Shown: positions 35,210-46,740 of the stretch, piece by piece | Layout: the number at the start of each line of letters is the position of its first letter | Numbering within the stretch: position 1 is the stretch's first letter | From: Molossus alvarezi | Lineage: Eukaryota; Chordata; Mammalia; Chiroptera; Molossidae | Direction: 5' to 3' | Assembly: GCA_037176705.1 (NCBI GenBank) | Contig: CM073886.1 | Coordinates: 128,184,001-128,248,000, forward strand | DNA: 64,000 nt | Notes under the pieces: model-generated | What the model was told of the DNA's origin: nothing | The model's input: the letters and a program-made list of their open reading frames with translations, nothing else | The model's database searches: none | Program-made: the position numbers and the translations under genes

Positions 35210-35335
35210 AAAGTATGGATTCCAGGTTCTCACATAGAGAATCCGATTCAATAGGTCAGTGTGGGGTCTAAGAATCTACATTTTAGCAGATATCCTTATT
35301 CTTACGTGGGAGATCAGGAGTCCATTGACAAGGGT
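35210..35335 (+). repeat. MER5-type hAT relic
   Basis: Resembles the MER5A/5B pattern: atagagaatccgattcaata ggtcagtg, gtctaagaatctacatttta gcagat. Diverged, ends unclear. Confidence 0.55.
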
Positions 35336-36760
35336 TCTATAGAATCTCTGAGGCCCCCTCCACCACCAATTTATAGTTTCTAAGATCTCTCAGGACCAGC
35401 AGTTTTAATGTCTTCAGCTCAGAGTGTTTATTATAGCATACCATTTTGTGGAAAATTTGGTTAATAGAGTACATTGCATTTCAAATTTTTGGAGACTTTG
35501 AACAAAGCCAAGGCAAGGTAGAGTTGATTGGGGCCATCTTTACTCCAATTCACACTTGTTCTCTGCCGAATGAAGGGACAGATGGCTAGGAGGCACCTTC
35601 ACAGTGTCCCTCAGAAAAACACTCTATTGCCAGATAGGAAAAAAGCTTATCCATTTTGAGCATCACAGTAAGCTATGAATTTCAGAAAACAAATTAAATT
35701 CTTATGTAATAAATCTCAGCTTTTCAAAAATGCTTCTCACATTTTAAATCATTAACAACATAAGGTTTATTTTTACTGTTTTATTATCCTTCTCTGTTCT
35801 GAATTTCCCCTAAATCTTCAAGCTTTTATGCTTTCCTATAGACTGCCAGATGTCTCATTTTGTATGATACTGTACTTATTTGAATACAAATGACTGCTAA
35901 GTAGAAAATTCAACATCTCTGTATATACAAATGATTGATATATATGAAAAACTTTTCTGAAATATTTAAAAATATCAGGACCTTCAAAATGTTATATGTA
36001 TAATAGCAGCCGCTTCTGCTTTTGAAATAAATGACAGTTTTTCATTATTTTCCAGTTTAAAAATACTGATTGTATTCACTCATATCTGTGAATCATTTTT
36101 ATATAAAATCAGGAAGACCAAGGATATCTTAGAGTTTACATCTTTTCTTTATAGGAATTAAAGGACAGAGAAAAATACATTTTTCTCTAAGGATGCTTCA
36201 TTTGTTGACACGAATCTAATTTTATCCTCTCCATGATCAATCATGGCCCAACATATATCTCCAAGCTATTTTATTTCCAGAGATGTGCACTTTTAAGTGA
36301 GGTATGAAAAGTCTTTAGCTCTATCAGAAAAGAATTTGAGCAATATATATTGTCAAATTTGTTTGTGTTGCTCAAGACTTCTGTGAAATTTCTTGCTAAC
36401 TTTGAAAGAAAAATGGTTTATCTTTCATTTATTCCCTCAACTTACTTAAAATTTAAAGGTGGGTTTTTAAAAAAATTTTAATCCCAGTAATTTATTATAT
36501 CAAGTTTTTCTGTGTAAATTGAGCACATTCTAGATACAACAGAGTGCCAACATATTACTAAGACTCCATTGAACCTTAATAGATGATCCATACTTCCATG
36601 AAGAGTGAAGTTATGTTTGTATGCATATTATTTCATTTATTTCTTCCATAAAACCTATAAATTATTATTATTATTATTATTCCAACTTTGCTGATTGAGA
36701 ATCTTGGACATAATGTATCATAGCTTCTAAGTGTTAAATTAGGGATTAGCCAAAGAACAT
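35336..36760. other. Unique AT-rich sequence, no gene seen
   Basis: Contains a short (ATT)n run at 36660-36681. Nothing else recognised. Confidence 0.4.
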
Positions 36761-36763
36761 GTA

Positions 36764-36893
36764 AGCAAAACTCATAGACACAGACAACCGTGTGGTGATG
36801 GCCAGAGCAAAGGGGTCTTGGTAGAGGTGGGCAGCTAGGGGCTGAAAGAGGCCACCTGTAACAGTGTCAACAATAAAAATAAAGTTTAAAAAA
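36764..36893 (+). mobile_element. L1 3' end, diverged
   Basis: Same L1 end type as 33885: ctcatagacacagacaaccg tgtggtgatggcc, G-rich middle, cctgtaacagtgtcaacaat aaaaataaag and A-tail. Possible short flanking repeat aaagaac. Confidence 0.6.
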
Positions 36894-37899
36894 AAGAACT
36901 CAAGAAAAAAACAAAACGTATAAACCTCATACTTTAATTCTAGGTCTGGAGTTCTTTCTATTACATGTGGTGAGTATAGGAGTAAAGGCAAAAACAGAAT
37001 GTATTCAATGTCAATAAACTTTATTTATATGACTTACTTTAATTTCTCCCATTATGTAACACATGTAATGTTCCAGATGGTTTTCATAAAATTCCACAAA
37101 TTTTGTGTTTGAACAGTGATGTGGAGAAAATAAGGCTGTTAAAGATTATAAAGAATAGAGCCAAATTAATCATTATTTTCTTTTTTAAAAATACATGATA
37201 CATTTCTTATTCTTAGATCCCCGTATAGTCATCTATTCTACCTGTAAGATATTTAATGTTATATTGTTCTGCCGTCACATGCTGAATGCTGAAAATTGGT
37301 ATAATTTAGTTATGTAGAAAGCTATTGAAACCATTAGAATAAGAAACTTTTTTAAGTGATAATTCTTTCCGTAATATTAAAAATATCGATTGTTCTACAG
37401 TCTGACAAGTCAGAATTAAATGATAGTTAATAACATGCTTTTAATCTAGAAAAGACACAAAGTACTGTACAATCTTTTGTAAGTTACCTTTTCATGTTAG
37501 CAGGAAGAATTTCCCAGCTCCTTTCAGGTTCCACCCACCAAAACGAAAAGAATAAAAATCAGAAATAAAACCCAACAATATTTATTATGCTATAACTGGA
37601 TTATAGGGAATGATATTACAGAGACATATTTTATATGTTGAAATATAAATTATATACAGACAGTAATGATGGTTCAGTTACTGAGCTTTATTGATATATG
37701 GATGTTGCAGTCTTACATAACTAGCCTTTCTTCTGTCTCTTTTTATTAAATAGTCTAAAGTTGAATAAATTAATGGAGTTTGCTATTGAATAATGATGAC
37801 TGAAGAGTTGACAGTGGGAGGTTAGGTCAAGATTAACATGAGCAATAGCCTAATTTTGCTCTCTCTTTTATTTTTCGCGTTGTCTCCAACTTGATTACA
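36894..37899. other. Unique AT-rich sequence, no gene seen
   Basis: No recognised repeat or exon. Confidence 0.4.
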
Positions 37900-37904
37900 G
37901 ACCT

Positions 37905-38230
37905 TGCTCTCTGTACTCTGGACACAAGGTGTTTGAACCTGCTTTTTGTCTCTTCCAGGCAATGTCTCCCCATCCCTTGCTTGCCTTACACATTTTCACT
38001 TTTCCCTCCAAGAGACCATTTGTAACCTCTCTGATCACTTCTCTTAGCTCTATCTTTTACAGAAATTTTAGAATAATTTATCAAGGTTTAACTTTCTTTC
38101 TAATTGTGTGACTACTTACTTTGTCTCTCTTTTCTGTACTAACTGTACACAGGCCGTGATGAGAGCAGGGATGCTGTCTGTCTGCACAGCCGCTGCTTCT
38201 CCAACAGCCGTTGAAATGCCTGGCAAAACC
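37905..38230 (+). repeat. L2 fragment
   Basis: L2 3'-like order: tccctccaagagaccatttg taacctctctgatcac, ttctaattgtgtgactactt, then gatgagagcagggatgctgt ctgtctgcac. Diverged. Confidence 0.6.
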
Positions 38231-39015
38231 CTAGGTTGAGATGGTACCTCTTTATTGCCCTATAGCCCATAGTTTTTTTTTTTAGTTGATAATTTATTCT
38301 TTCATTTTGTTGCAGCCAAAAGTAGTCTTTGCATTGTACCCATACTTCTAGCACAATTTGATTATAAAAGTTTTGATTAAAAGGATCTAGTTCTATGTTC
38401 TGGCATTTGATGATTTAGGAGATTTCACTGCAAAGTTTAAACACACAGATTCAGACATTGCCAGAAATAACTAAATAAGAATACACAAATCCAATAAGAT
38501 GTTTCCTCATATTGTTTTATTATGAAATGTATTGCTTTATTATGAAGAATTATTAAATAACTTAACTTATAAAAATAACATTGAACTGAATAAAACAACC
38601 TTTTAAAAACCCAACACCCACGTTATATAATAAAAAATATGATTTTGTCATTGCAGCTGATACCCTCTACTAAATTTCCAAGATCACCTTTCTCAACAAG
38701 GCCCAAGTAGTAACTATCCTCAATTTGTTTAGTATTTTACAGTTTTGTTTAATGTACTTGCGTACATATGTAAGCTAGCTGACTGCCAAGTACGGATCTG
38801 GATGTGGAGCAAGACTAAATCCACTGAACGGTTTATGGGAACGGAAGGGGTGCACCTGCTTTGCAGAGCAACTCAACATACCCAGTGCCGTCCAACATTC
38901 CACAGACATGGGTCCCAGGCATTCAGTCACTAGGTGGAGAGTCTAGGGAAACTGACAGAGACACAAAAACACCTTCACAAGAACACTATAGACCACTGTA
39001 TTCGATATTAAAAGT
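38231..39015. other. Unique AT-rich sequence, no gene seen
   Basis: No recognised repeat or exon. Confidence 0.4.
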
Positions 39016-39019
39016 TGTA

Positions 39020-39066
39020 GCCCTGGCCGGTTTGGCTCAGCCGTTGGAGCGTCAGCTCACAGACCA
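39020..39066 (+). mobile_element. Ves SINE head fragment, 3'-truncated
   Basis: Only the first 47 bp of a SINE head (gccctggccggtttggctca to cacagacca) are present, with no A-tail or body. Retroposition usually truncates the 5' end, so this points to a later deletion. Confidence 0.85.
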
Positions 39067-39925
39067 ATTTTAACTGAGAAACCTACATGCTGCCTTTCTA
39101 AGAGATACCTGCACACAAATGATCGTGAACTCATTAATAATTAAAACCGTGCTGGGTGGAAGGCTGATTTTACAGCCAAAGAAAATCACTTAGTGCTAGT
39201 AAGTTATGTAATTATTTTATGTTAACTATTCTTGTGCCAAAAAAGGAGTTGCCAAATAAAAAAAGAACTAAATGTAAATCCAAGGTCTTCATTAAGAGTG
39301 TATGTTTGGCTAAATGGTTTGAGAAAAATCATATGTCCTATGTATTTAACATATCATTGGAATGCAGTGTTCATTGGAATGCAGTTTTTATCATTCAAAA
39401 GAAAAAGGGGTCCTTGAATTAGTTACACTAAGGGAATTTTGGATACAAATGTTCTTTAGCAAAACCAGACTGTCCCAGCTAATAGATGCCTGTTTGGGAA
39501 ACAAGGAATACAACTCATGACAGCTTTAATCTAATTATAACTCAGAAATCTGTCCCTTGCTCTTTGAAGTGGTAGAAGAAGAAACCAGTGCTGTAGAGTT
39601 TGCGGTGTTGGGAGCTATTCCTTGTTAGCTCATCACAAAGCCCAGGTGCACTCCGGACCCCGAGACCCTCTGCCTGCTGGGTGTCTGAGAAGCCCCTGGC
39701 AGCTTTCATGTGTCAGACGGAGGGGTAGTTTTCATCCCTCTCTGGAAACGAAACCAGCAGCGAAAGGAACTCAGAGTACAGGCGTGTATGACTCTTAAAT
39801 GCAGTGGTGTGAGAGCAGCAATTTAAACAATCCATAAGCTCTCACTTATCTTTCCATTTCTTCCATGTCATAAAGAATGATTATGTGATTAGCATGGTGG
39901 AACAGCATGTCAGGAATTGTATTAG
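39067..39925. other. Unique sequence, no gene seen
   Basis: No recognised repeat apart from a local duplication around ggaatgcagt (about 39359-39385). Confidence 0.4.
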
Positions 39926-39929
39926 GTGA

Positions 39930-40062
39930 TATATATATATACATACACACATTTATATGATGAGGGGATATACATATATAAACATATATATACACACATA
40001 TGTATACACACACATATATATGTTGGTATATACCAAAATTGTTGGTATATATATGTTTTTTT

Positions 40063-40118
<56 letters not shown>

Positions 40119-40137
40119 GGTATATACCAAACTTGTT

Positions 40138-40171
<34 letters not shown>
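39930..40171. repeat. Compound TA/CA/TG tract with repeated palindrome
   Basis: An AT/CA-rich tract is followed by two copies of a 25-base motif (gttggtatataccaaa, then a variable base and ttgttggt) at about 40022 and 40117, separated and followed by long (TG)n runs. The motif contains the palindrome ggtatatacc. Confidence 0.9.
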
Positions 40172-40172
<1 letters not shown>

Positions 40173-40264
40173 AGGGTCACAAGGCAAGGCAGCATGCTCC
40201 ATCAGAGCTACGCCCAGGTCCCAGGTCCCCTCTGATCACCTCGATATGTTCTAGAGACCCGTCT

Positions 40265-40440
40265 TTGAGAATCTGAAGATACAGAAATAAGCAAATATCC
40301 CTCTTATTTGGGGTAATAACAGTGGGGTGAAACAGACAATGAGCAAATAAAACCAATGGAAAAGATTTTAAAATGCCAGGTAACGAAAAGTACTATGAAG
40401 GAAATAAGCCATCAGAAGTGAGCAGCGAGGGGCAGGAGCT
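40265..40440 (-). repeat. L2 relic, 3' part (split by L1)
   Basis: Reversed L2 end: atctgaagatacagaaataa, gaaacagacaatgagcaaat, and aagtactatgaaggaaataa. Its more 5' part reappears at about 41385. Confidence 0.55.
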
Positions 40441-40444
40441 ACTT

Positions 40445-41345
40445 TTTGTGTATGGACATGACAAGTGTTTTTCCTGCATCTACAGAGATGGTCACATGGC
40501 TTCCATCTCTCATCCTGTTAATACGGTAGGTATATCACATTGATTGGTTTAGTTATGTTCAACCAACCTTGCAGACGGGGATAAATCCCACTTGGTCATT
40601 TGTACAGCGTTTTGATGTTGTTAAATCAGTTTATTAGTATTTTATTGAGAATTTTGTATCTATGGTCATCAGAAAAAATGGCCTTTAGTTTTCTTATGGC
40701 ATTTTTTTTTCTGTCTGGTTATCAGTGGTATCAGTGATTCTGGCCTCGTGACATGTTTGGAAGTGTTCCCTCAACTCTATTTTTTAGAAGATTAAAAAAG
40801 ATTGGTATTAATTCTTCAATATTTGGTAGAATTCAATCTTGGAGACAACTGGTGCTGGGCTTTGCTTCATTGGGAGGTTTTTAATCCAATTTATTTATAT
40901 TATTAATCTGCCTAGACCTTATTTTTTCTTGACTCATGTTGGTAAGTTGTATGCTTTTAAGTATTTATCCATTTCTTCTATGTTATCAAACTTGTTGGTA
41001 TAAATTGTTCACCACAGTCCCTTATAATCTTTTTTAAAATTTATTTCTGAGGCATTTGCTGTAATGCCTCCTCTTTCATTTCTGATTTTTTTTTTTATTT
41101 GAGTCTTCTCAGTAGTGAACCTAGTTTGTCTAGCTAATTAGCTAATTAGCTGTTCTATTTTTTCAAAAAATCAACTCTTAGTTTTGTTAATTTCTATTCT
41201 CTATTTTGTTGTTTTCTATTCTCTATTTGATTTATTTCTGCCTTGATCATTATTATTTCCTTCCTTCTGCTTACATTGAGTTTAATATTTTTTCCTAGTT
41301 CTTTGAGGTGCAGTTAAATTATTTTCTGAGATCTTTCTTCTTTTT
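40445..41345 (-). mobile_element. L1 ORF2 relic
   Basis: Reversed L1 ORF2 sequence. Recognisable stretches include cctgcatctacagagatggt, cacattgattggtttagtta, acggggataaatcccacttg gtcat and ttgtctagctaattagctaa. Many stops; no functional product. Confidence 0.8.
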
Positions 41346-41384
41346 TAACATAAGTGTTCAGCGCTGCAAGCTTCCTTCTGTTAA

Positions 41385-41500
41385 GTGTGGTGGAAGGCCA
41401 TGGAAGGGTTTTGAGCAGATTTCAGAGGCTGATGCTGGTACTCTGGGAATATAGACAATAAGCTGGGAAGAAAACAGGCACGACCAGCAAAGGATGCTGT
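41385..41500 (-). repeat. L2 relic, upstream part
   Basis: Block gtggaaggccatggaagggt tttgagcagatttc matches the reversed L2 region upstream of that at 40265, so one L2 copy was probably split by the L1 relic. Confidence 0.5.
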
Positions 41501-41744
41501 TCATCAAAGGCTCATTTTGCTGGCATGACACTGAGATCTTCCAGAAACAGAGATTTTGATGGGTATTAGCCGCTTTGTGTTTATCTGCGGTACTTCCCAA
41601 CCCTCTTTTTCTGGTCACTTTTTTGATAGAAACAGAACACTTCCCTCCTCCCGCAGTAGACCTACACACAAGCCTCTTTTCTAATAACTATAAAAAGGAA
41701 GATGTGCAGGTTGATGAGATATTTCTTTTGCTGGGTCTTTAGAA

Positions 41745-41949
41745 TGGGGTTTTTCATCACAGGAATACTGACATTTGCGGTGGGAGAATTCTTTGTTGTG
41801 AGAGACTACCCTTCGCTGGTTAGGGTCTTTAGCAGCATCCCTGGCCTCCACCTACCAGATGCCAGAGCACCCCTTAAATGACGACTAACTTGTTCCAATA
41901 TTGCCAAATAGGTGTGGGGGCAAAAACCTCATCAGCCGAGAACTACTGG
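41745..41949 (-). repeat. MER20 hAT element
   Basis: Near-complete reversed MER20: tggggtttttcatcac start, aatactgacatttgcggtgg, gaattctttgttgtgagaga, tagcagcatccctggcctcc acctaccagatgcc, ending cagccgagaactactgg. Non-autonomous and old. Confidence 0.78.
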
Positions 41950-43690
41950 TTTGTATGTGTCACAAAGAAAGTCAGTTTTATTCATACATATGTTAACCAA
42001 AATGTTGGTTAATATTTGACATTAATGATTTAAGTGCAAAGTGAAACCTGTTTTCCTTTTTTCCAGGGGCCTAATAATTTCTGACGCATCATGTGACTTA
42101 TACCTATGCCTTCAGGCAACCTGTTTCACAAATCTCCCCAGCCTGCGTCTTCCGCAGGGGATGGAGGACACAGGCTCCCCCGGGCACACGTTTATGTAAC
42201 AGCAGCTCCTCCTTGGGTGTTATAACCCTCTCCTGATGAGATGGTTATGTTTCTATGGAATGTTCTTTTGAATAAATGAAAGAAAACAAGATTTGTTTTT
42301 GATTTTGGTTACTCTTACTTCCCTTCTTTTTTCAACGCATAGGAACATTTCTGTGCAGCTTGTTAAGGGTATTTAATGCATTTTTCTAATACGTTTTTGA
42401 GTATAAAATGCCTACACTCTTATCTGAATTTCCATTGATTTTAAAGTAGATTCTACAAATTAGGCAAAATAAATCAGTATCATTTATTGAGCAGGCAGAT
42501 GAAGGCTCAGTGGTCATGTCTGACATACCATATTCTGGAAGTACAGTGATGCTCATTCTCTGTCCTAGGACCAATGTTCCGGAGTGGATTCTGTCACCCG
42601 AAGGTGTCAGAATGACTGGGGTACAGAAGAGGGACTGTCATCGGCTCTCGCCTTTAGTAAGCGTACACAGAAACCCGAAGTCTACCAAACAGCATAGAAA
42701 CAAAGCTCCTACAACCTGTGTCCTAAAACTATCGCTGAAAGTCGGCGTTGTCTGTCATTCAGGGGAAGGCAAACCCACTGTGTTCTAGGCTGGTGCCAGG
42801 AATCATGGGAAAGCTAAGAAGGACTTGAGCTGAACTTTGAAGGGTGAGTTGGGAGTGCGGGAAGACGAGAGGAAAATTACGGCAGGGGGAGGAACAAAGG
42901 CAAAGTTCCTTTATGAACAGTCGAGGCTCCTTGGAGGTGGGAATCAGAAGCCCATCCCCGGTAGTGCTGTGTGTGGGTGGCACCTTGTTGGTGAAGTGGA
43001 TAACCATTGAAAGGTTTGATGGAACACAAATTAAGGATTCCAATAGGAAAGAAACTATTTTTTGATATCACTATCCCCGGCCTGAAGAAGGTAGGATGCA
43101 TATGTTAACTCACCTATTAGCACCGTGATCCCACTGGGCTGGAGTCGTCTGTCCTGTTCCTTTGGATGGAGACGGAGTCTGGGAACCCTTGACGGCTGGG
43201 TGGGTGCGTTCCCCATAGAGCACGGAGTGGGCAGGAGGGCACACAGCCACAAGGTCGATTCCTGAAGCCCTGAGCAGGGGGAAAGCAAAACACGAACCCT
43301 TGGCAACTAGAGGACAGAGCCGTAACCGAAGGGGTGGAGAGCGCAGTATGCACAAGCAGTACCGTCCGCTTTTCGTGAAGAGAGAGCTTCGAGACAGATA
43401 AAGTATTTCTGCAATAAATGCTGTTCCAGGAATGAAAAGGCAGAGTGAGTTCCTATTATAAATGATCTCCGTTTCCAACCTGGACCCCGCTTCCTGAGGT
43501 ATTGAGAAATGGAAAATAATGGCAGGTGCCGAGTTGCCAAAGCAGCCTCCTTATAAATCATATTCAAATCGGTCTCGCAACTGATTCACGCGAAATGCCT
43601 AAGCTTGTTAAATGGCCTGCAATTCCATTAACGCTGTTCGGTGTTTATGGAGATGATGAATGTTATGATTGTGGGTACTGACGTTAAAAC
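41950..43690. other. Unique sequence, no clear gene
   Basis: No coding exon recognised. 42775-42870 weakly recalls a reversed L2 segment (gagctgaactttgaagggtg). Clustered opposite-strand open frames at 42844-43567 (up to 122 codons) have no domains. 43560-43690 is repeat-free with conserved-looking AT/CG texture. Confidence 0.4.
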
Positions 43691-43693
43691 CTG

Positions 43694-44019
43694 AGACATA
43701 TTGGTCCTGCCCTGGCTGGTTTAGCTCGGCAGTTAGATCATCGGCCAATGGACTAAAGGGTTGCAGGTTTGATTTCTCATCAAGGGTGTGGTCAAGGGTA
43801 CATACCTCAATTTTGGGTTCAGTCCCCTACCCCAGTTGGGGTTGTGTGGGAGGCAACCAATCAATGTGTATCTCTCACATCAATGATTTTTTTTTTCTTT
43901 CTCTCTCTCTTCCTCCCACCTGCCCACTCTAGCTAAAAAAAAAAAAAAAAAAAATCAATGAAAAACAAATTTCTTGGGTAAGGATTTAGAAAAGGAAAAA
44001 AAGAAAGAAATATTGGGCC
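43694..44019 (+). mobile_element. Ves SINE, long-tail type
   Basis: The SINE spans 43708-44005. Head gccctggctggtttagctcg, long internal A run (about 43936-43953) and extended end ttcttgggtaaggattt. Imperfect 14-bp duplication agacatattggtcc (43694-43707) and agaaatattgggcc (44006-44019). The phrase tcaagggt occurs twice near 43780-43800, a local duplication. Confidence 0.93.
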
Positions 44020-44059
44020 AACTGTATGATTTTTTTTTTCATTTTTAATATACTTTTAA

Positions 44060-44300
44060 TTTTGACTGATTAAAATTTTTTTTCTTTATTGATTTTTGGA
44101 GAGAGAGGAAGGGAGAGGGAGAGAGAGGTAGAAACATCGATGAGAGAGAACATTGGTTGGCCACCTCCTGCATGTTCCCCACTGGGAATTGAACCCACAC
44201 CTGGGTACATGCCCTGACCGGGAATCAAACCGGTGACCTCTCGGTGCCTGGGCCAATGGCCAACCACTGAACCACACCAGCCAAGCAGTTTTGACTAATT
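44060..44300 (-). mobile_element. Ves SINE
   Basis: The SINE spans about 44072-44288 on the minus strand, head ending accacaccagccaagc. Target duplication ttttgactgatt (44060-44071) and ttttgactaatt (44289-44300), one mismatch. Just left, 44039-44060 resembles another Ves 3' tail (tttttaatatacttttaa) without a visible duplication. Confidence 0.93.
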
Positions 44301-46190
44301 TTAAACCAGTGTATCAGGAGCTTATGTATTATTCATTAATCCCAAGAATCTTCAAGTTATAGTTATTTTTTATTCATTTTAAGAGGATTAAAATGTTATT
44401 TTAGTCAACTTTCAGAATTATATTGAGTTAAAAACATTTTGAATACTAAATTTTATCAGCTAAATAGAGAACTCCTTTATAAAGAAATCAATTTAGATAA
44501 ATGTGGCTCAACGAGTTACATTTATATAATCAAAGTATCTTGACAAAGAGCTAGTGATCATTCAAATCTAGCATTGGTCAAGCATAGCAATGATGAATAT
44601 TATTTGTGTGCAATTGTTTGTGCTTGCCATTAATTTCACTAATTTGTTGATTAATGTTTAGTAGGATTGACTTTCAAAAAAGACTTGCAGTCACAAATTG
44701 TCCTGAATGAATATAATATAAATCGAGTCTGCCAGCCTTTTTTGAGATTAATTATTCTAATATAAATGAGAAATGAGTCTGTCTAAACTGTTAACTAAGC
44801 CTTTTCTAATTGATGACCGGTGTGGAGTTAATTGGCAGTAAAATGCACTATGCATCGGACAAAATTTTTCAATGGCTAATGCTCAACATGAAATTTTTGT
44901 CCCATTTTATATTTAAATAGGAGGTTGCTACTTCAATAAGTCATATTTAATATCAAACTTCTTAAGCTTCTTGCATTATCTTAAATTTAACAAAAGATGC
45001 AGTTGGTCAAAGGTCATTCTTCGCAGAGCAATACAACTAAGGGCGTTGCTAGCAATCCACTCCAGTATTTTATTTAACTCTTCTCTTTCTATATTGATTA
45101 GCTAAATTTACAAAGCATCACTTTGATTGTTTTTCAGCATTTACCTAAAACCCAGAGGACCAGAGCTAGAATTTGGCAATGGGGGCATCTGGCCAAGTCC
45201 AGGATTGAGGGGCCAGTAGGAGGTTGGCCTCCTCTCTTGCGTTCCATTCTCAAGGGAATAAAGATTCAGTGACATGAACTCTCAACCTGTTCATCGTCAG
45301 AGTTCCCTTTAAAATGCAAATCCAACCACCAAGAAAAAAGCTTGTTCCTTACTATCCAGGGACACTTAAGCATATACTAGTTTGTCACCATCGCATAGAG
45401 AGAGCAAATACGCAAGGAGAGGAACACAAAGTGGGAACACCTTCTAGTAGAATGGACACAGGAAAGAGTTCAGTCTTACGATGAGGGATACTGGTCAGCC
45501 AAGGAACAGCATGGAGGTCTGAGTGGAGAAAGACACCCCAAGGGCGAACCTCATTAATTCCATATTTTGTTTAAGGTAAGCCTGGAATACTTTGACTAGA
45601 GAGAATCTGCAAGAAGTGTGCTGACCCGATTATTTTTTCTGAAAGTCAAGTATGCAATGACTATTTAGGATTCTGGTGGCTTAACTCTTGGTTAATTGAA
45701 GTTTGTGGGTCTTCTTCCTTGTTGGGATAGTTGGTCAAAGTGATTTTCCCCTGAAGATCCCTGGTGACTATTCAATTCTCTGTTTCAATTTGTTAGTATT
45801 TTGTTTGTACAACCCTCTCTTGTTTGTTAAATATAATCTCTCCTGCCATGACTTTAGCTCTAAATATGGTCATGATCAGATATTTCTTCAATTGAAATTT
45901 CACAGCAGTTGGTAACTGATTAATAACAGATTGTAAGAGACAGAGCCTTTAAATACCTCAGGACAAGCGATAACCTCCCTCTGTACCTTCTGCTATCTTA
46001 CTATATTAATACCATTCAATCAGATGATGCCTTTCAGTATAGAGACAAAGAAGACCCAAAAAGTCTGTAAGTAGTAATTTCTAAGTATTCCTTTTTTTAG
46101 AAGTATGACATCTAACTAGCCGCTACTTTATTGAAAAGACAAGCTATAAATATATTAGCAAAAACTTCTAAAGACTATTAAGAACAAATA
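44301..46190. promoter_or_regulatory. Repeat-free stretch, candidate conserved regulatory DNA
   Basis: About 1.9 kb without any recognised mobile element. 44480-45070 is rich in TAAT/ATTA-type homeodomain-like sites (examples gccattaatttcactaattt, ctaattgatgaccggtgtgg, agttaattggcag). Conservation cannot be tested from one sequence, so this is an inference from texture. Confidence 0.3.
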
Positions 46191-46197
46191 TAGTTTT

Positions 46198-46560
46198 AGA
46201 ACATTCCAGTTCTTTTTTATAATTATATTGAATTTTACAGAGAAAAGGAGGGAGAGGGAGAGAGAGGAAGTGGGGGAGAGAGAGAAAGGGGAGGGGGGAG
46301 AGAGAGGACAGCATCGGTGTGAGAGAGAAACATTGGTCACTCGCCACGCAGGTATGTGCCCTGCCTGGGAGCCTGGCACCGTTTGGTGTATGGGACAGTG
46401 CTCCAATCAACTGAGCCACACCGGCCAAGGGCCACCGTTTGGTGTATGGGACAGTGCTCCAACCAGCTGAGCCACACCGGCCAAGGGCCACCGTTTGGTG
46501 TATGGGACAGTGCTCCAACCAGCTGAGCCACACCGGCCAAGGCTAGAATATTTCAGTTCT
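46198..46560 (-). mobile_element. Ves SINE with 5' head triplicated in tandem
   Basis: The insertion spans 46214-46544. Its 5' head is present three times: 46374-46429, 46430-46485 and 46486-46541, each 56 bp. Copies two and three are identical, and copy one differs at a few bases (aatcaactg against aaccagctg). A single target duplication encloses the whole structure: agaacattccagttct (46198-46213) and agaatatttcagttct (46545-46560), two mismatches. The purine-rich body also carries extra GGGGAGAG units. Confidence 0.93.
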
Positions 46561-46609
46561 GGCATAAACCTTAGGGGTTGTGACCACATATGAGGAAAAT
46601 ATAGATGCT

Positions 46610-46740
46610 TTACAAAAATTCTAACGTCTGGGCCTTCCCCTACAAATCAAATGAGACTCTACAGAGGTGAAGGTTGATCATCTCTATGCTTACAAAGTTC
46701 CCAGGAGCTTGCTTTGCCCAGAGGGGCTTGAGAATCACTG
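46610..46740 (+). repeat. MER5A-type hAT relic
   Basis: MER5A-like: attctaacgtctgggccttc, caaatgagactctacagagg, tacaaagttcccaggagctt, ending gcttgagaatcactg, which resembles the MER5A terminal repeat. Confidence 0.68.

Noticed and set aside
39926..40276. Open frames of alternating V/C or T/H residues
   Set aside because: They are translations of TG/CA microsatellites. The same applies at 4288-4479, 47559-47999 and 61551-61825.
42844..43567. Cluster of overlapping open frames up to 122 codons
   Set aside because: Frames occur on both strands with no recognisable domain, no consistent splice sites and no codon pattern.
46168..46533. Minus-strand open frame with repeated WSTVPYTKR peptide
   Set aside because: The repeats are translations of the tandemly repeated SINE head, not a protein family.
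46374..46541. Tandem 56-bp repeats as a possible CRISPR-like or satellite array
   Set aside because: There are no spacers, only three units, and the sequence is the Ves head inside a vertebrate SINE insertion.
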